From: Gammaproteobacteria bacterium
Lineage (GTDB): Bacteria; Pseudomonadota; Gammaproteobacteria; Arenicellales; Arenicellaceae
Length of the DNA stretch: 64,000 nt
Assembly: GCA_013002025.1 (NCBI GenBank)
Contig: JABDKW010000044.1
Coordinates: forward strand, 62,001 to 126,000
Direction of reading: 5' to 3'
Positions within the stretch are counted from its first letter, which is position 1; the number at the start of each line of letters is the position of its first letter. Positions 55,217 to 64,000 of this stretch are shown piece by piece. The notes under the pieces are model-generated. The model was not told where the DNA came from, did not search any database, and saw only the letters and a list, made by a program, of their open reading frames with translations. A program made the translations under genes and the position numbers.

Positions 55217-56140
55217 ATGGATAATTTATTTGCAGATAACCTAGTTTTTCTAATTGCTGGCGCAATTGTACTGATACTGATTTTTCGGAATATCGTCAGA
55301 GTGGTGCCGCAGAATATGGCGTTTATCATTGAGCGATTAGGTAAGTATAGCGGCACCCTGGAAGCGGGTTTTCACATGCTGGTGCCATTTATTGACCGGG
55401 TGGCCTACCGGCACTCCTTAAAAGAATTTGCCATCGATGTGCCAGCGCAACAGGCCATCACCAAAGATAATGTCGCGCTAGGGGTAGACGGCGTGTTGTA
55501 CATGCGAATTATGGATCCACGCGCAGCCTCATACGGGGTTGAGAACTTGCGATTTGCTATTACTCAGCTAGCACAAACAACCATGCGTGCCGAAATTGGT
55601 AAGCTGAGTCTGGATGAAACATTTGAGTCACGCGAGAACGTCAATGCAATTGTGACTCAAGCCATTGATGAGGCCTCAGAGGCCTGGGGTACCAAGGTAT
55701 TGCGGTACGAAGTAAAAGATATCTCGCCGCCCGGCTCGATTCTGGAAGAGATGGAAAAGCAGATGGCGGCCGAACGTGAACGAAGGGTAGCGGTGTTAAC
55801 TTCAGAAGGTTATCGTCAGGCCCAGATCAATGAGGCAGAAGGCGACAAGCAAGCCGTGGTATTGCGTGCCCAGGGTAGCGCTGATGCCGTTGAAATTGAG
55901 GCCCGTGCCCGCGCTATGGCGATTCGCACTATCTCCGAAGCCATCAACACTGACGGCGGTACCACGGCGGTTGCACAGCAGTTGTCTGAACAGTACATCT
56001 CGGCGTTTGAGAAACTGGCGCGTGAAGGCACAGTGGCCCTGTTGCCAACCGACGGTTCGGATGTAACCTCGGTAGTCAGTAAGGCGTTTACCGCCTTTGA
56101 GGCGTTGAAAGCGCAAGTGGACAAGAGCCAGCAACAATAA
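55217..56140 (+). CDS. SPFH/Band 7 membrane-microdomain protein (paraslipin, QmcA-like)
   Basis: A 307-residue protein with a membrane segment (about residues 8-24), the Band 7 domain (ERLGKYSGTLEAGFHMLVPFIDRVAYRHSL through LRYEVKDISPPGSILEEM), and a C-terminal coiled coil (GYRQAQINEAEGDKQAVVLRAQG). The family forms oligomeric cages at the inner membrane and works with an NfeD partner, here encoded 26 bases downstream. Confidence 0.93.
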   Translation: MDNLFADNLVFLIAGAIVLILIFRNIVRVVPQNMAFIIERLGKYSGTLEAGFHMLVPFIDRVAYRHSLKEFAIDVPAQQAITKDNVALGVDGVLYMRIMDPRAASYGVENLRFAITQLAQTTMRAEIGKLSLDETFESRENVNAIVTQAIDEASEAWGTKVLRYEVKDISPPGSILEEMEKQMAAERERRVAVLTSEGYRQAQINEAEGDKQAVVLRAQGSADAVEIEARARAMAIRTISEAINTDGGTTAVAQQLSEQYISAFEKLAREGTVALLPTDGSDVTSVVSKAFTAFEALKAQVDKSQQQ

Positions 56141-56166
56141 TCGCCTCAGGGCAGGATAACAATCAC

Positions 56167-56604
56167 ATGACCCCCGCACTTTTCTATTTGCTGTTAGCGC
56201 TGGCCTTGATCGGTATGGAGCTGTTGATCATGCAGTTGTCGGTGTTCTGGTTTCTGTTTATCGGTCTGGGCGCACTGGTGGCCGCCTTGGCAGGTTGGGT
56301 GATGCCCGAGCTTAGTTGGACTGCGGTAACGGCGTTGTTTCTAGTATCGTCAATCGTGATATCGGTGGCACTGTACCGGCCTCTCATGAGATGGCAGAAC
56401 AAGCCGGCGCCAATTGCCGGTAATGATGCCATCGGTCAAACCGTCAAGGTAGTTCAAGCCATCAGCGCCGATTCAGAAGGCAAGGTTCAGTGGTCTGGCA
56501 CGGACTGGCCAGCGCGCTTAGCCGCTGGCGAAGAACCTCTGGCTGAAGGGCAGTCGGCGGTGATTCGTAAACTTGAGGGAATTCGTTTAATCGTCGGGCA
56601 TTAG
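56167..56604 (+). CDS. NfeD-like membrane protein
   Basis: A 145-residue protein with two or three N-terminal membrane segments and a C-terminal OB-fold (IGQTVKVVQAISADSEGKVQWSGTDWPARLAAGE; VIRKLEGIRLIVG). It is the short NfeD1b type that pairs with SPFH proteins, as here. Confidence 0.92.
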   Translation: MTPALFYLLLALALIGMELLIMQLSVFWFLFIGLGALVAALAGWVMPELSWTAVTALFLVSSIVISVALYRPLMRWQNKPAPIAGNDAIGQTVKVVQAISADSEGKVQWSGTDWPARLAAGEEPLAEGQSAVIRKLEGIRLIVGH

Positions 56605-56649
56605 GGAGCGATTAGTAACACCACCGCGTATTTCAGGGGCGGAGCCCAA

Positions 56650-57690
56650 ATGAACACCTATAACTGGGCGAAGCTGGCGCGCGGGTGGCCGCGTGCTTCA
56701 GGTGAGCCGCCCATCAGCGGAACCGTCAAATCGACACCGGCCGACTTCGTGGTGCGCGAGCAGATGCCAGTGCAGCCGTCCGGGCAAGGAGAGCACGTGT
56801 GGTTGCAGATACGCAAAACTCGCAGCAATACCGAACAACTTGCCAAAGCCATTGCCAGGCACGCCGGGGTGAGTTATCGAGACGTCGGCTATTCTGGTCT
56901 GAAAGACTATTTTGCGGTGTCCGAACAGTGGTTCAGTGTTTGGCTGCCAAAACAGCCCGCGCCCGATTGGTCGCTGCTTAATTCCGAACATGCTGAATTG
57001 CTGCAGGTGGTGCAGCACAACCGAAAGCTGAAACGCGGCACTCATCGTGGCAATGCGTTTGAGATTACCGTGCGTTCCGTTAAAGGTGATCCGGTGGTGT
57101 TACAACAGCGGCTGCAGCAGATCGCCGAGCAGGGTGTGCCGAATTATTTTGGGGAGCAGCGCTTCGGGCGCGATTTTGGCAATATGGTACAGGTGCGTGA
57201 CTGGTTCGCTGGGGGGCAGCCGCCTTCAGGTAGGCACCTGCGAAGTCTGCTGATTTCCAGTGCGCGTAGCTGGTTGTTCAATAGTGTGGTTGCGGCTCGA
57301 ATTGTCGATAATTCATGGCAATCTTTATTGCCCGGTGAACCCGCGAATCTGGATGGTGGCAACAGTATTTTTATTGCGACCGGTGAGCCGAATGAGGCAC
57401 AGCGATTGAAGGAGATGGATATCCACCCGACTGCCCCTTTGTGGGGCGACGGTGCGGCAGATATCGTCAGTGACAGCAGCCCGCTTGGTCAATTGGAGTG
57501 CATGGCTATGCAGCGATTTGGATTCCTGCAACAGGGGCTGCAACAGGCGCGGGCCAACTACCAGCGGCGATCATTGCGCAGCAAACTCACCAATTTGCTA
57601 TGGTCATTAGATAACGACACCTTGCATCTGAGCTTCGAGCTGCAGCGGGGTCAATTCGCCACCTCTATGTTGCGTGAACTGCTTATTTGA
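56650..57690 (+). CDS. truD: tRNA pseudouridine(13) synthase TruD
   Basis: A 346-residue TruD with the catalytic-Asp motif GYSGLKDYFAVSEQWFSV, the family block HRGNAFEITVR and FGEQRFGRDFGNM, and an inserted domain in its middle. It makes pseudouridine 13 in tRNA(Glu). It is not next to ispDF/surE as in many gammaproteobacteria. Confidence 0.95.
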   Translation: MNTYNWAKLARGWPRASGEPPISGTVKSTPADFVVREQMPVQPSGQGEHVWLQIRKTRSNTEQLAKAIARHAGVSYRDVGYSGLKDYFAVSEQWFSVWLPKQPAPDWSLLNSEHAELLQVVQHNRKLKRGTHRGNAFEITVRSVKGDPVVLQQRLQQIAEQGVPNYFGEQRFGRDFGNMVQVRDWFAGGQPPSGRHLRSLLISSARSWLFNSVVAARIVDNSWQSLLPGEPANLDGGNSIFIATGEPNEAQRLKEMDIHPTAPLWGDGAADIVSDSSPLGQLECMAMQRFGFLQQGLQQARANYQRRSLRSKLTNLLWSLDNDTLHLSFELQRGQFATSMLRELLI

Positions 57691-57695
57691 TTCTG

Positions 57696-59099
57696 ATGTT
57701 AGAGCTGCAAGCCGAGAAATTCCCGTATCTGGATAGCGCGCAATTGTTCGAGCGGGTCGCTGATCAAGATTGGGCAATATTCCTGGACTCTGGTGCGCAC
57801 CAGGGCGCGCGCCCGGTTTCCCGCCATGCCAATTACGATGTGCTGGCTTGCCAACCAATAACGACCCTGATCACCGAGGCTGAGCAAACCTGCATTGCTA
57901 ATGGGCCTGAAATCGACTACAGCGATGCCGACCCTTTTTTGCTTCTACAGCAGGCCTTGCCTGATATCAAAGGGCAATCGCCCTATAGATTCGGGCCCGG
58001 TGCGCTGGGGTATTTCTCTTATGACCTTGCACGCCGCTTCGAAGAATTACCGGTACTTGCTGGCGACCCAGAGCAGTTACCACAAATGGCGATAGGCATT
58101 TATTCGGCAGTTGTGGTGATTGACCATTTACATAAACACACTCAATTGGTGTATTTGCACGGTGAACACAACAATGTCATGGCCGACGCCCAATTACTGG
58201 GTAAATGGCGCGCACTGATTGAGGAACAAATAACGAAGCAGCAAAGCGTGACCAAAGCCGAGCCAAGATTGCACAGCTCAGTGCTACAGGAGAATATGAC
58301 ACGCGATGACTATCGTAAGAAGTTTGCCAGGGTAAGGGACTACACTATCGAAGGCGATTGCTATCAGGTGAATCTGGCCAAACAGTTTTCAACTGCCGTA
58401 ACGGGCAATGCCTGGAAAACTTATCAACGCTTGCGAGAAATGAGCCCGGCGCCCTACGGTGCCTATTGCAACTACCCGTTTGCACAGATTCTATCAAATT
58501 CTCCCGAGAGCTTTATTCAGTGCCGCGCCGGTGAGGTGGTCACCAGCCCCATTAAGGGCACCGCCCCGCGTGACCATGACAACCCGGAGAATGATGCTCA
58601 GGCCGCCGTCAGTTTACAAAACAGTAAAAAAGATCAGGCTGAAAATTTAATGATCGTTGATCTGATGCGTAACGATCTGAGCAAATCCTGCGAGCTGGGC
58701 AGCGTGAAAGTGCCGCAGCTTTTCAAGCTTCACAGTTTTGCCAACGTACATCATTTGATCAGCACCATCACGGGTAGTTTACGTGAGGGGCTGCATGCGT
58801 TGGATCTGCTGCGCAGTTGTTTCCCTGGTGGCTCAATCACTGGTGCACCGAAGATTCGCGCCATGGAGATTATTGAAGAGCTCGAGCCGACCCGCCGCGG
58901 TGTGTATTGCGGTGCCATTGCCTACGTCGGCGTAGATGGCAGCCTGGAAACCAATATCGCAATCCGTACCATTGCAGTGAAAGACGGCGTGGCCAGATTC
59001 GCGGCGGGCGGGGGCCTGGTTATCGACTCGAATGTCGAACAGGAGTACCAGGAACTACTCGACAAGGCCAGTATGATGCATGCGGCGCTGAAAAACTAA
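57696..59099 (+). CDS. pabB: Aminodeoxychorismate synthase component I
   Basis: About 467 residues of the anthranilate/PABA synthase family. GALGYFSYDLARRFEEL, FARVRDYTIEGDCYQVNLAKQF, SNSPESFI, VTSPIKGTAPRDHDNPEND (the Lys of PIKGT typical of PabB) and SCFPGGSITGAPKIRAMEIIEELEP are present. It makes the p-aminobenzoate precursor for folate. ATG 57696 is used; a TTG at 57687 overlaps the truD stop. Its glutaminase partner is elsewhere. Confidence 0.95.
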   Translation: MLELQAEKFPYLDSAQLFERVADQDWAIFLDSGAHQGARPVSRHANYDVLACQPITTLITEAEQTCIANGPEIDYSDADPFLLLQQALPDIKGQSPYRFGPGALGYFSYDLARRFEELPVLAGDPEQLPQMAIGIYSAVVVIDHLHKHTQLVYLHGEHNNVMADAQLLGKWRALIEEQITKQQSVTKAEPRLHSSVLQENMTRDDYRKKFARVRDYTIEGDCYQVNLAKQFSTAVTGNAWKTYQRLREMSPAPYGAYCNYPFAQILSNSPESFIQCRAGEVVTSPIKGTAPRDHDNPENDAQAAVSLQNSKKDQAENLMIVDLMRNDLSKSCELGSVKVPQLFKLHSFANVHHLISTITGSLREGLHALDLLRSCFPGGSITGAPKIRAMEIIEELEPTRRGVYCGAIAYVGVDGSLETNIAIRTIAVKDGVARFAAGGGLVIDSNVEQEYQELLDKASMMHAALKN

Positions 59100-59219
59100 G
59101 TGAGATATTTTTTCTAGCTCCTTGATATTTAAAGGTTTAGGGTTTACAAACAAGTAATACAACATCGCATTAGTAATGGCCCGACAATAGGTGTCTATCG
59201 TTAGCCTCAGGACAGTACA

Positions 59220-61448
59220 TTGGTACAAACCGCAATTACATCGATTTCTGAAATGGAATTACCTGCAGATCATGTTCCCGCATGGTTGCAGGTGATCGGC
59301 GAAGGTCGCGTCGATGCCGATGTGCAGCGTATTGCCAAGGCCGCTGAATTCGCCATTCAGGCGCACCAGGGCCAAACCCGCAGCAGCGGTGAGGATTACG
59401 TAAACCATACATTCGCGGTTGCAGGCATTGTGCATGAGCTGGGCCTCGATGCGGACGTCGTCATCGCGGCCCTGTTGCACGACAGTGTAGAAGACACATC
59501 GGTAACTCTTCGGCAATTGGAGCAGGAGTTTGGCAAAGATGTCGCCAAGCTGGTTGATGGTGTGACCAAGATGGAGGTCATTCAGGAATTTGCCGATCAT
59601 AAGGGTGGCAAGTCGCAAAGCGACGCCAAGGCCGAGAGTTTGCGAAAAATGATGTTGGCCATGGTAGATGATGTGCGCGTGGTGCTGATTAAATTATGTG
59701 ACCGGCTGCACAATATGCGAACTCTGGGCGCGGTGAGTCAAGCAAAGCAAAAACGGGTGGCGGCGGAAACTCTGGAGATTTTCTCACCGCTGGCGAACCG
59801 CTTGGGTGTCTGGCAAATAAAGTGGGAGTTGGAAGATCTGGCATTTCGCTACCTGGAGCCGGACATTTATAAAACCATCGCCAGCAAGCTTAATGAGCGC
59901 CGCGTCACTCGGCAGCAGTTTATTGATGAATTTACTCAGGACCTGATTGCCGTGCTGGCTGACAACGGTATCCGGGCCGATGTGCACGGCCGGGTAAAGC
60001 ATATTTACAGCATTTGGAACAAAATGCAGAAGAAAGGATTACAGTTTGAGCAACTCTTTGATGTACGTGCGGTACGAATTCTGGTCGATTCGGTACAGGA
60101 CTGTTACGCCGCTCTGGGCTTGATTCATACGCAATGGAAATACATTGCTGGCGAATTTGACGACTACATCGCAACGCCCAAGGAAAACAATTATCGCTCG
60201 ATTCACACTGCAGTGATCGGCCCCGGCGGCAGAGTGGTTGAGGTGCAGATCAGAACCCACGAAATGCACGAATACAATGAACTGGGAATTGCTGCCCACT
60301 GGCGCTACAAAGAAGGCCGGCGCGATGCAGATGATGCGGTTAACAATAAGATTCTCTGGCTGCGTCAGTTGCTGGAGTGGAAAGACGAAGTGGCTGATGC
60401 TAACGAGTTTATCGACCGTGTAAAAGATGAGGTATTTGAGGACCGGGTTTACGTATTTTCACCGCAGGGCAAGGTAGTGGATTTGGCGGCTGGAGGCACG
60501 CCGCTGGATTTTGCCTACGCCATCCATACCGAGGTCGGCCATCGCTGCCGGGGCGCAAAAGTAAATGGCAAAATGGTACCCCTTACTTACAAGCTTGCGA
60601 CCGGCGAACAGGTCCATATTATTACTGCCAAAAGTGGCGGGCCCAGTCTCGATTGGCTGGACCCGCATAAAGGCTATGTGCGCAGTCGTCGTGCGCGGTC
60701 CGCTATTCAGCACTGGTTCCGTCACGAGAACCGGGATGAAACGATTGCGCACGGTCGGGAAATTCTCGAACGGGAACTTGACCGTATGAATTTAAGTGCG
60801 GTCAATCTTGAGCATCTGGCCAAGCAGTTGGGTGTGGACGATACTGAGGATCTATATTTCAAGCTGGTAGATGGTTCAATTAAACCGGGTCGCGCTGCCG
60901 CCGCCGCACAACGCCTGTTGCGCCCTCAGGCAAACGAAGACAAGGAACAACTGGAGTTGAGCTTGCGCGGCGGACGCGCAGCCAACGACGACCGCAAACC
61001 CGCTGACCTGAGCATACAGGGTGTTAGCGACCTGATGACCAATTTGGCCAAGTGCTGCCAACCAGTGCCAGGAGATAAGGTGTTGGGCTTTGTCACGCGC
61101 GGCGCGGGAATTACCATTCATCGAAGCGACTGCGCCAACATCATGTATCAGCAGAACACCGCTGCCGAGCGGGTGGTGGAAGTGGCCTGGGGGGCGGATA
61201 AGGAGCAAACCTACCCGATGACAGTGTTGATCCGCGCCTTTGACCGTAAGGGTTTGCTAAAAGATATTTCCACCGTGTTCGCCGATGAAAAAGTCAATGT
61301 GCTATCACTCAGTACGCGCACGGACGTGAAGGATCAGTCAGTACAAATGGAGGTGAAGGTCGAGGTAGCGAACTTGGAAATGCTCAGTAAACTGCTGGCC
61401 AAATTGGATCAATTGCCGAATGTGTTATCGGTAAAACGCAAAAACTAG
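59220..61448 (+). CDS. relA: RelA-type (p)ppGpp synthetase with an apparently intact hydrolase domain
   Basis: A 742-residue protein: HD hydrolase domain (1-200), synthetase domain (about 245-365), TGS domain (about 415-475), and C-terminal zinc-finger and ACT domains. The synthetase has the EFDD motif (312-315) that marks RelA, not the RxKD of SpoT. The hydrolase residues, normally lost in gammaproteobacterial RelA, are all present: Arg54, His63, His87, Asp88, Glu91, Asp92, Asp161, Asn165. The start is TTG 59220, with AGGA seven bases before it. Preceded by 120 bases with no gene. Ends by overlapping the convergent LuxR gene by four bases. Confidence 0.95.
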   Translation: MVQTAITSISEMELPADHVPAWLQVIGEGRVDADVQRIAKAAEFAIQAHQGQTRSSGEDYVNHTFAVAGIVHELGLDADVVIAALLHDSVEDTSVTLRQLEQEFGKDVAKLVDGVTKMEVIQEFADHKGGKSQSDAKAESLRKMMLAMVDDVRVVLIKLCDRLHNMRTLGAVSQAKQKRVAAETLEIFSPLANRLGVWQIKWELEDLAFRYLEPDIYKTIASKLNERRVTRQQFIDEFTQDLIAVLADNGIRADVHGRVKHIYSIWNKMQKKGLQFEQLFDVRAVRILVDSVQDCYAALGLIHTQWKYIAGEFDDYIATPKENNYRSIHTAVIGPGGRVVEVQIRTHEMHEYNELGIAAHWRYKEGRRDADDAVNNKILWLRQLLEWKDEVADANEFIDRVKDEVFEDRVYVFSPQGKVVDLAAGGTPLDFAYAIHTEVGHRCRGAKVNGKMVPLTYKLATGEQVHIITAKSGGPSLDWLDPHKGYVRSRRARSAIQHWFRHENRDETIAHGREILERELDRMNLSAVNLEHLAKQLGVDDTEDLYFKLVDGSIKPGRAAAAAQRLLRPQANEDKEQLELSLRGGRAANDDRKPADLSIQGVSDLMTNLAKCCQPVPGDKVLGFVTRGAGITIHRSDCANIMYQQNTAAERVVEVAWGADKEQTYPMTVLIRAFDRKGLLKDISTVFADEKVNVLSLSTRTDVKDQSVQMEVKVEVANLEMLSKLLAKLDQLPNVLSVKRKN

Positions 61449-63091
61449 GCGATCATTTCCTCGAACAACGGATAGTAAATATGTTCGCTGTAACCCTCGC
61501 GCACATTCAGTGTGGCATTGGGTAGTTGATCGCGTAACACCTCAGCGCCTCTCAGGGTCATGCGCGCGTCGTCGCTGCCATACCAGATCTCAACTGGATT
61601 GGTGATTTTGGACAGATCCTTTTTTAGTGGTGTCATGCAAAACACCATTTCATGAGAAATCCCTTCGAGGCTGACGCTGCTGCCCTCTTGAAAGCCTTCA
61701 ATGATCAATTCGCGAGTGTCGTCCTGATCGAACAAATCGCGCTCCTTTGTGCCCAGACTGGATTCCAGCATTTTCCGATAGTGAGTTTTGATATTGAGCG
61801 TGACGCTTTTCAACCATAACTCATATATTTCGCGGGCAAAGCGTTTCGATGCACTCACTAAGCGTGCAGACGGTGCCAAAATTCCGATCAGGTGCTGGGT
61901 TTGCTTTTTGTCGTTGATGACCACCGGGGAGGCCAGAATCACCTTGCCCAGCCGGGGGTCCTGTTCGGCAGCGTAATTAATCGCCATATGGCTACCTAAC
62001 ACGGTTCCTAAAATATCGAACTGTTGCAGTTCCAACAGATCGGCGAATTCGCGGAATCGTTCATTCCAGCCGATCGGGTGCTTTTTAATATAGGGGGATT
62101 TTCCAAAACCGGGTCGATCCGGAATGATGACGCGGCGATTGGTGCGCTGTAATACTTCTTCGTAGCCAATGGGGATGGTGACACGGCAGCCAAAGCCATT
62201 GTGAAACACCACCAGCGGCCGACCATCCTTAGGACCATAATCCCGGTAAATGATGACATTGCCATCTGGCAGGGTGACCTGCTGGTCAAGCTCGGGGTTA
62301 CCCTTGGGCGTGTGCATGATGCGGGCGCTGGAATCGAAATAGGAATCAAGAATTCTCGATTCATGAGTCAATATCAAACGTATAACATCGGCCTGCGAAT
62401 TGGTTTCGGTTTTGCGGTAGATGGATTTGAGATGGGTTTTAACGGTGTTTTCTGAAACGAAAGAAGCCTCGGCAATTTGTTTGATGCTTTTGCCGTGAAT
62501 TAGATTCAGTAACACCTTCTGTTCTTTGGCAGTCAGCTCAAATTTTTCGACTAAATCCGGATTTAAATCGGATTGCGATCGCTCATGGTCGAGCACCAGC
62601 AATAGTTTGAATGAAATAGGCTGTTCGTCGGTAACCGCCTCACCCTGAATGGTCCGTAGGTAAATCTGGTCGCCATTGCCATCCACGCAATCCAGCGCCT
62701 GTATTGAGTCTGTTTCGCGATTTGAAGGCAGCGCCTCGATCAAGCTGATCAATGCGGGGCTTAGTTTACTGTTGTCATCGGGGTCGCTTACGTAGGCCAG
62801 CAGGTCATCGGCAATATGATTATGATAAATAGGCACCAGCTTTTGATCCAGAATGATCAACTTGAAGCGGCTGGTGTCCAACAGTGTGCTAAATGCGGCC
62901 AGCGTTTCATTGCTGCTATGCAGGCGACTGATGATTTGATCGCCAACTTCCAACTCCGAAAAGTTCGAGGGGTCGTCGAACGAATCGGTCTCGTCCAGCA
63001 CTTGATTCATGATATCGATATAGTCATCGTGCCAGCGCTCCGGCTGGCCGATAATTCGATAAATCAAATTGCTAAAACGAAAATTATCCAT
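61445..63091 (-). CDS. LuxR regulator fused to an alpha/beta pseudo-hydrolase domain
   Basis: A protein of about 548 residues. Residues 1-170 look like a PAS-type sensor region (STLLDTSRFKLIILDQKLVPIYHN). Residues 183-245 are a LuxR helix-turn-helix (FELTAKEQKVLLNLIHGKSIKQIAEASFVSENTVKTHLKSI). Residues about 270-548 are an alpha/beta hydrolase fold: oxyanion FHNGFG, DRPGFGKS, strand-helix FDILGTVLGSHMA, late Asp and His. The nucleophile elbow is G-T-V-L-G: the catalytic Ser is Val364, whereas Asp507/508 and His537 stay. This suggests ligand binding without catalysis. Start is uncertain: ATG 63091 is chosen (AGG five bases upstream); ATG 63130 or a longer reading is possible. The helix-turn-helix being internal is unusual. 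Confidence 0.85.
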   Translation of the reverse strand: MDNFRFSNLIYRIIGQPERWHDDYIDIMNQVLDETDSFDDPSNFSELEVGDQIISRLHSSNETLAAFSTLLDTSRFKLIILDQKLVPIYHNHIADDLLAYVSDPDDNSKLSPALISLIEALPSNRETDSIQALDCVDGNGDQIYLRTIQGEAVTDEQPISFKLLLVLDHERSQSDLNPDLVEKFELTAKEQKVLLNLIHGKSIKQIAEASFVSENTVKTHLKSIYRKTETNSQADVIRLILTHESRILDSYFDSSARIMHTPKGNPELDQQVTLPDGNVIIYRDYGPKDGRPLVVFHNGFGCRVTIPIGYEEVLQRTNRRVIIPDRPGFGKSPYIKKHPIGWNERFREFADLLELQQFDILGTVLGSHMAINYAAEQDPRLGKVILASPVVINDKKQTQHLIGILAPSARLVSASKRFAREIYELWLKSVTLNIKTHYRKMLESSLGTKERDLFDQDDTRELIIEGFQEGSSVSLEGISHEMVFCMTPLKKDLSKITNPVEIWYGSDDARMTLRGAEVLRDQLPNATLNVREGYSEHIYYPLFEEMIA

Positions 63092-63341
63092 ACCTGATGT
63101 GATTGAGTCGGAGGAGCTCGCGTTTACCATCAACGGCTGGAACAATAATGACAAACCCGTGCGATTGTCCATAATATAGCTAAACAAGCACGGCTGGCAA
63201 CAGAAGAAAAAGAGACATTGAGTGGCCGTAAAGATTGGTTTGAGACAAGCGGTGAGTGTTAGACCACGTGGCGCAGCCAGATGATCTTTAGTACACTTCG
63301 ATGGCTGTTTAAAATCCGTTTCCATCATTGAGGAGAACTCC

Positions 63342-64000
63342 ATGAAACAACCCGTTCGCGTCACCGTAACCGGTGCTGCAGGCCAAATCAGCTACGCTCT
63401 CTTATTTCGCATTGCTTCCGGTTCCATGCTGGGCCAGGATCAACCCGTGGTTCTGCAATTACTGGAGATTACCCCGGCCATGGGTGCGCTCGAAGGCGTA
63501 GTCATGGAGTTAAACGACTGTGCGTTTCCATTGTTGCATGATGTGATTATCTCGGATGACCCCGGAGTCGCATTTAAAGATACCGATTATGCGCTGCTGG
63601 TTGGTGCGCGCCCGCGCGGGCCAGGAATGGAACGGAAAGACCTGTTGGAAGCCAACGCGGCAATTTTTTCAGCACAGGGCAAGGCCATCAATGCGGTTGC
63701 CAGCCGAGATATCAAAGTACTGGTGGTTGGCAACCCCGCTAATACCAATGCCTTGATTACGGCCGCCAATGCGCCGGATATTGATGCCGCTCAGTTCACC
63801 GCCATGACCCGCCTGGATCATAACCGTGCCTTGAGTCAGTTAGCCGAGAAAACCAAATGTTTGACCACGGATATTAAGCGCATGACCATCTGGGGCAACC
63901 ATTCGAATACGCAATACCCGGATCTCTCCAATGCGACGGTTAAGGGTGAATCGGCGGCCGACATGGTCGAACAGCCGTGGCTGGAAAACGATTTTATACC
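63342..64000 (+). CDS. mdh: Malate dehydrogenase, N-terminal part
   Basis: The first ~219 codons of an NAD-dependent malate dehydrogenase, cut by the window edge. It has the Rossmann motif [64 protein letters not shown] (substrate Arg), [10 protein letters not shown] and [12 protein letters not shown] with the HSNTQYPD active His. It belongs to the longer cytosolic-type family used by many gammaproteobacteria. GAGGAG lies six bases before the ATG at 63342. Divergent from the LuxR gene. Confidence 0.95.
   Translation, partial: MKQPVRVTVTGAAGQISYALLFRIASGSMLGQDQPVVLQLLEITPAMGALEGVVMELNDCAFPLLHDVIISDDPGVAFKDTDYALLVGARPRGPGMERKDLLEANAAIFSAQGKAINAVASRDIKVLVVGNPANTNALITAANAPDIDAAQFTAMTRLDHNRALSQLAEKTKCLTTDIKRMTIWGNHSNTQYPDLSNATVKGESAADMVEQPWLENDFI

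Noticed and set aside
63092-63364. An N-terminal extension of the LuxR protein up to 63364
   Set aside because: The added residues are Cys/Phe-rich and atypical, and would reach into the mdh start region. ATG 63091 or 63130 is more plausible.

Overview
This 64 kb window looks like ordinary chromosome from a gammaproteobacterium. The evidence is a set of Pseudomonas-type gene neighbourhoods: gatCA divergent from mreBCD, an mrdA-rodA-mltB-dacA-DUF493-lipB series, amgK-murU divergent from lptD-surA, a pst-phoU/phoBR locus, and panBC. I cannot name a genus. No tRNA, rRNA, insertion sequence, prophage or CRISPR array was recognised. Only a few stretches over 300 bases lack a gene.

Layout. 1-647: start of gatA and gatC (minus). 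1031-10004: cell-shape and wall genes mreBCD, mrdA, rodA, mltB, dacA, then a DUF493 gene and lipB; rlpA and lipA, usual members of this series, are absent. 10043-15501: the amgK-murU peptidoglycan recycling pair (minus) faces lptD-surA (plus). 15540-17947: a DksA with a long histone H1-like tail faces a membrane-anchored, extremely acidic repeat protein across an intergenic region with two families of short tandem repeats; a DUF2288 gene follows. 17955-27354: phosphate block with a clear Pho box before pstS, then pstSCAB-phoU, a nuclease-like gene, and phoR/phoB (minus) with a triple Pho half-site before phoB. 27411-30086: ttcA, a small TraR/DksA protein, and two divergent msrA genes, one exported and one cytoplasmic. 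30215-32626: a NarX/NarL-like two-component pair flanked by two related palindromes; the second sits in front of a perfect TATAAT and a short terminator-ended transcript candidate. 32693-39425 (minus): glycosyltransferase, arsS, FIST protein, nth, a soluble RnfB-like protein and metG. 39538-48921: two membrane or outer-membrane proteins of unknown role, a deoxynucleoside kinase with panBC, serB, an oxidoreductase, a DUF192 protein, an S9 peptidase and a relocated hflD. 49043-59099: cinA, a TauE/SafE permease, an esterase, an ECF sigma/anti-sigma pair, a metallo-hydrolase, a Sco-PCuAC fusion, an SPFH/NfeD pair, truD and pabB. 59220-64000: relA with an apparently complete hydrolase site, a LuxR regulator fused to a hydrolase domain that lacks its catalytic serine, and the start of malate dehydrogenase.

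The most unusual items are (1) the two-component system with matching flanking palindromes and a possible regulated small RNA, (2) the LuxR/pseudo-hydrolase fusion, which may be a ligand receptor, (3) the RelA-type enzyme that keeps every hydrolase residue usually lost in gammaproteobacterial RelA, and (4) the polycationic DksA facing a polyanionic membrane protein. Stringent-response functions recur in the window (relA and two DksA-family proteins), as do wall growth and phosphate control. All functional calls rest on reading motifs by eye; no database search was run.
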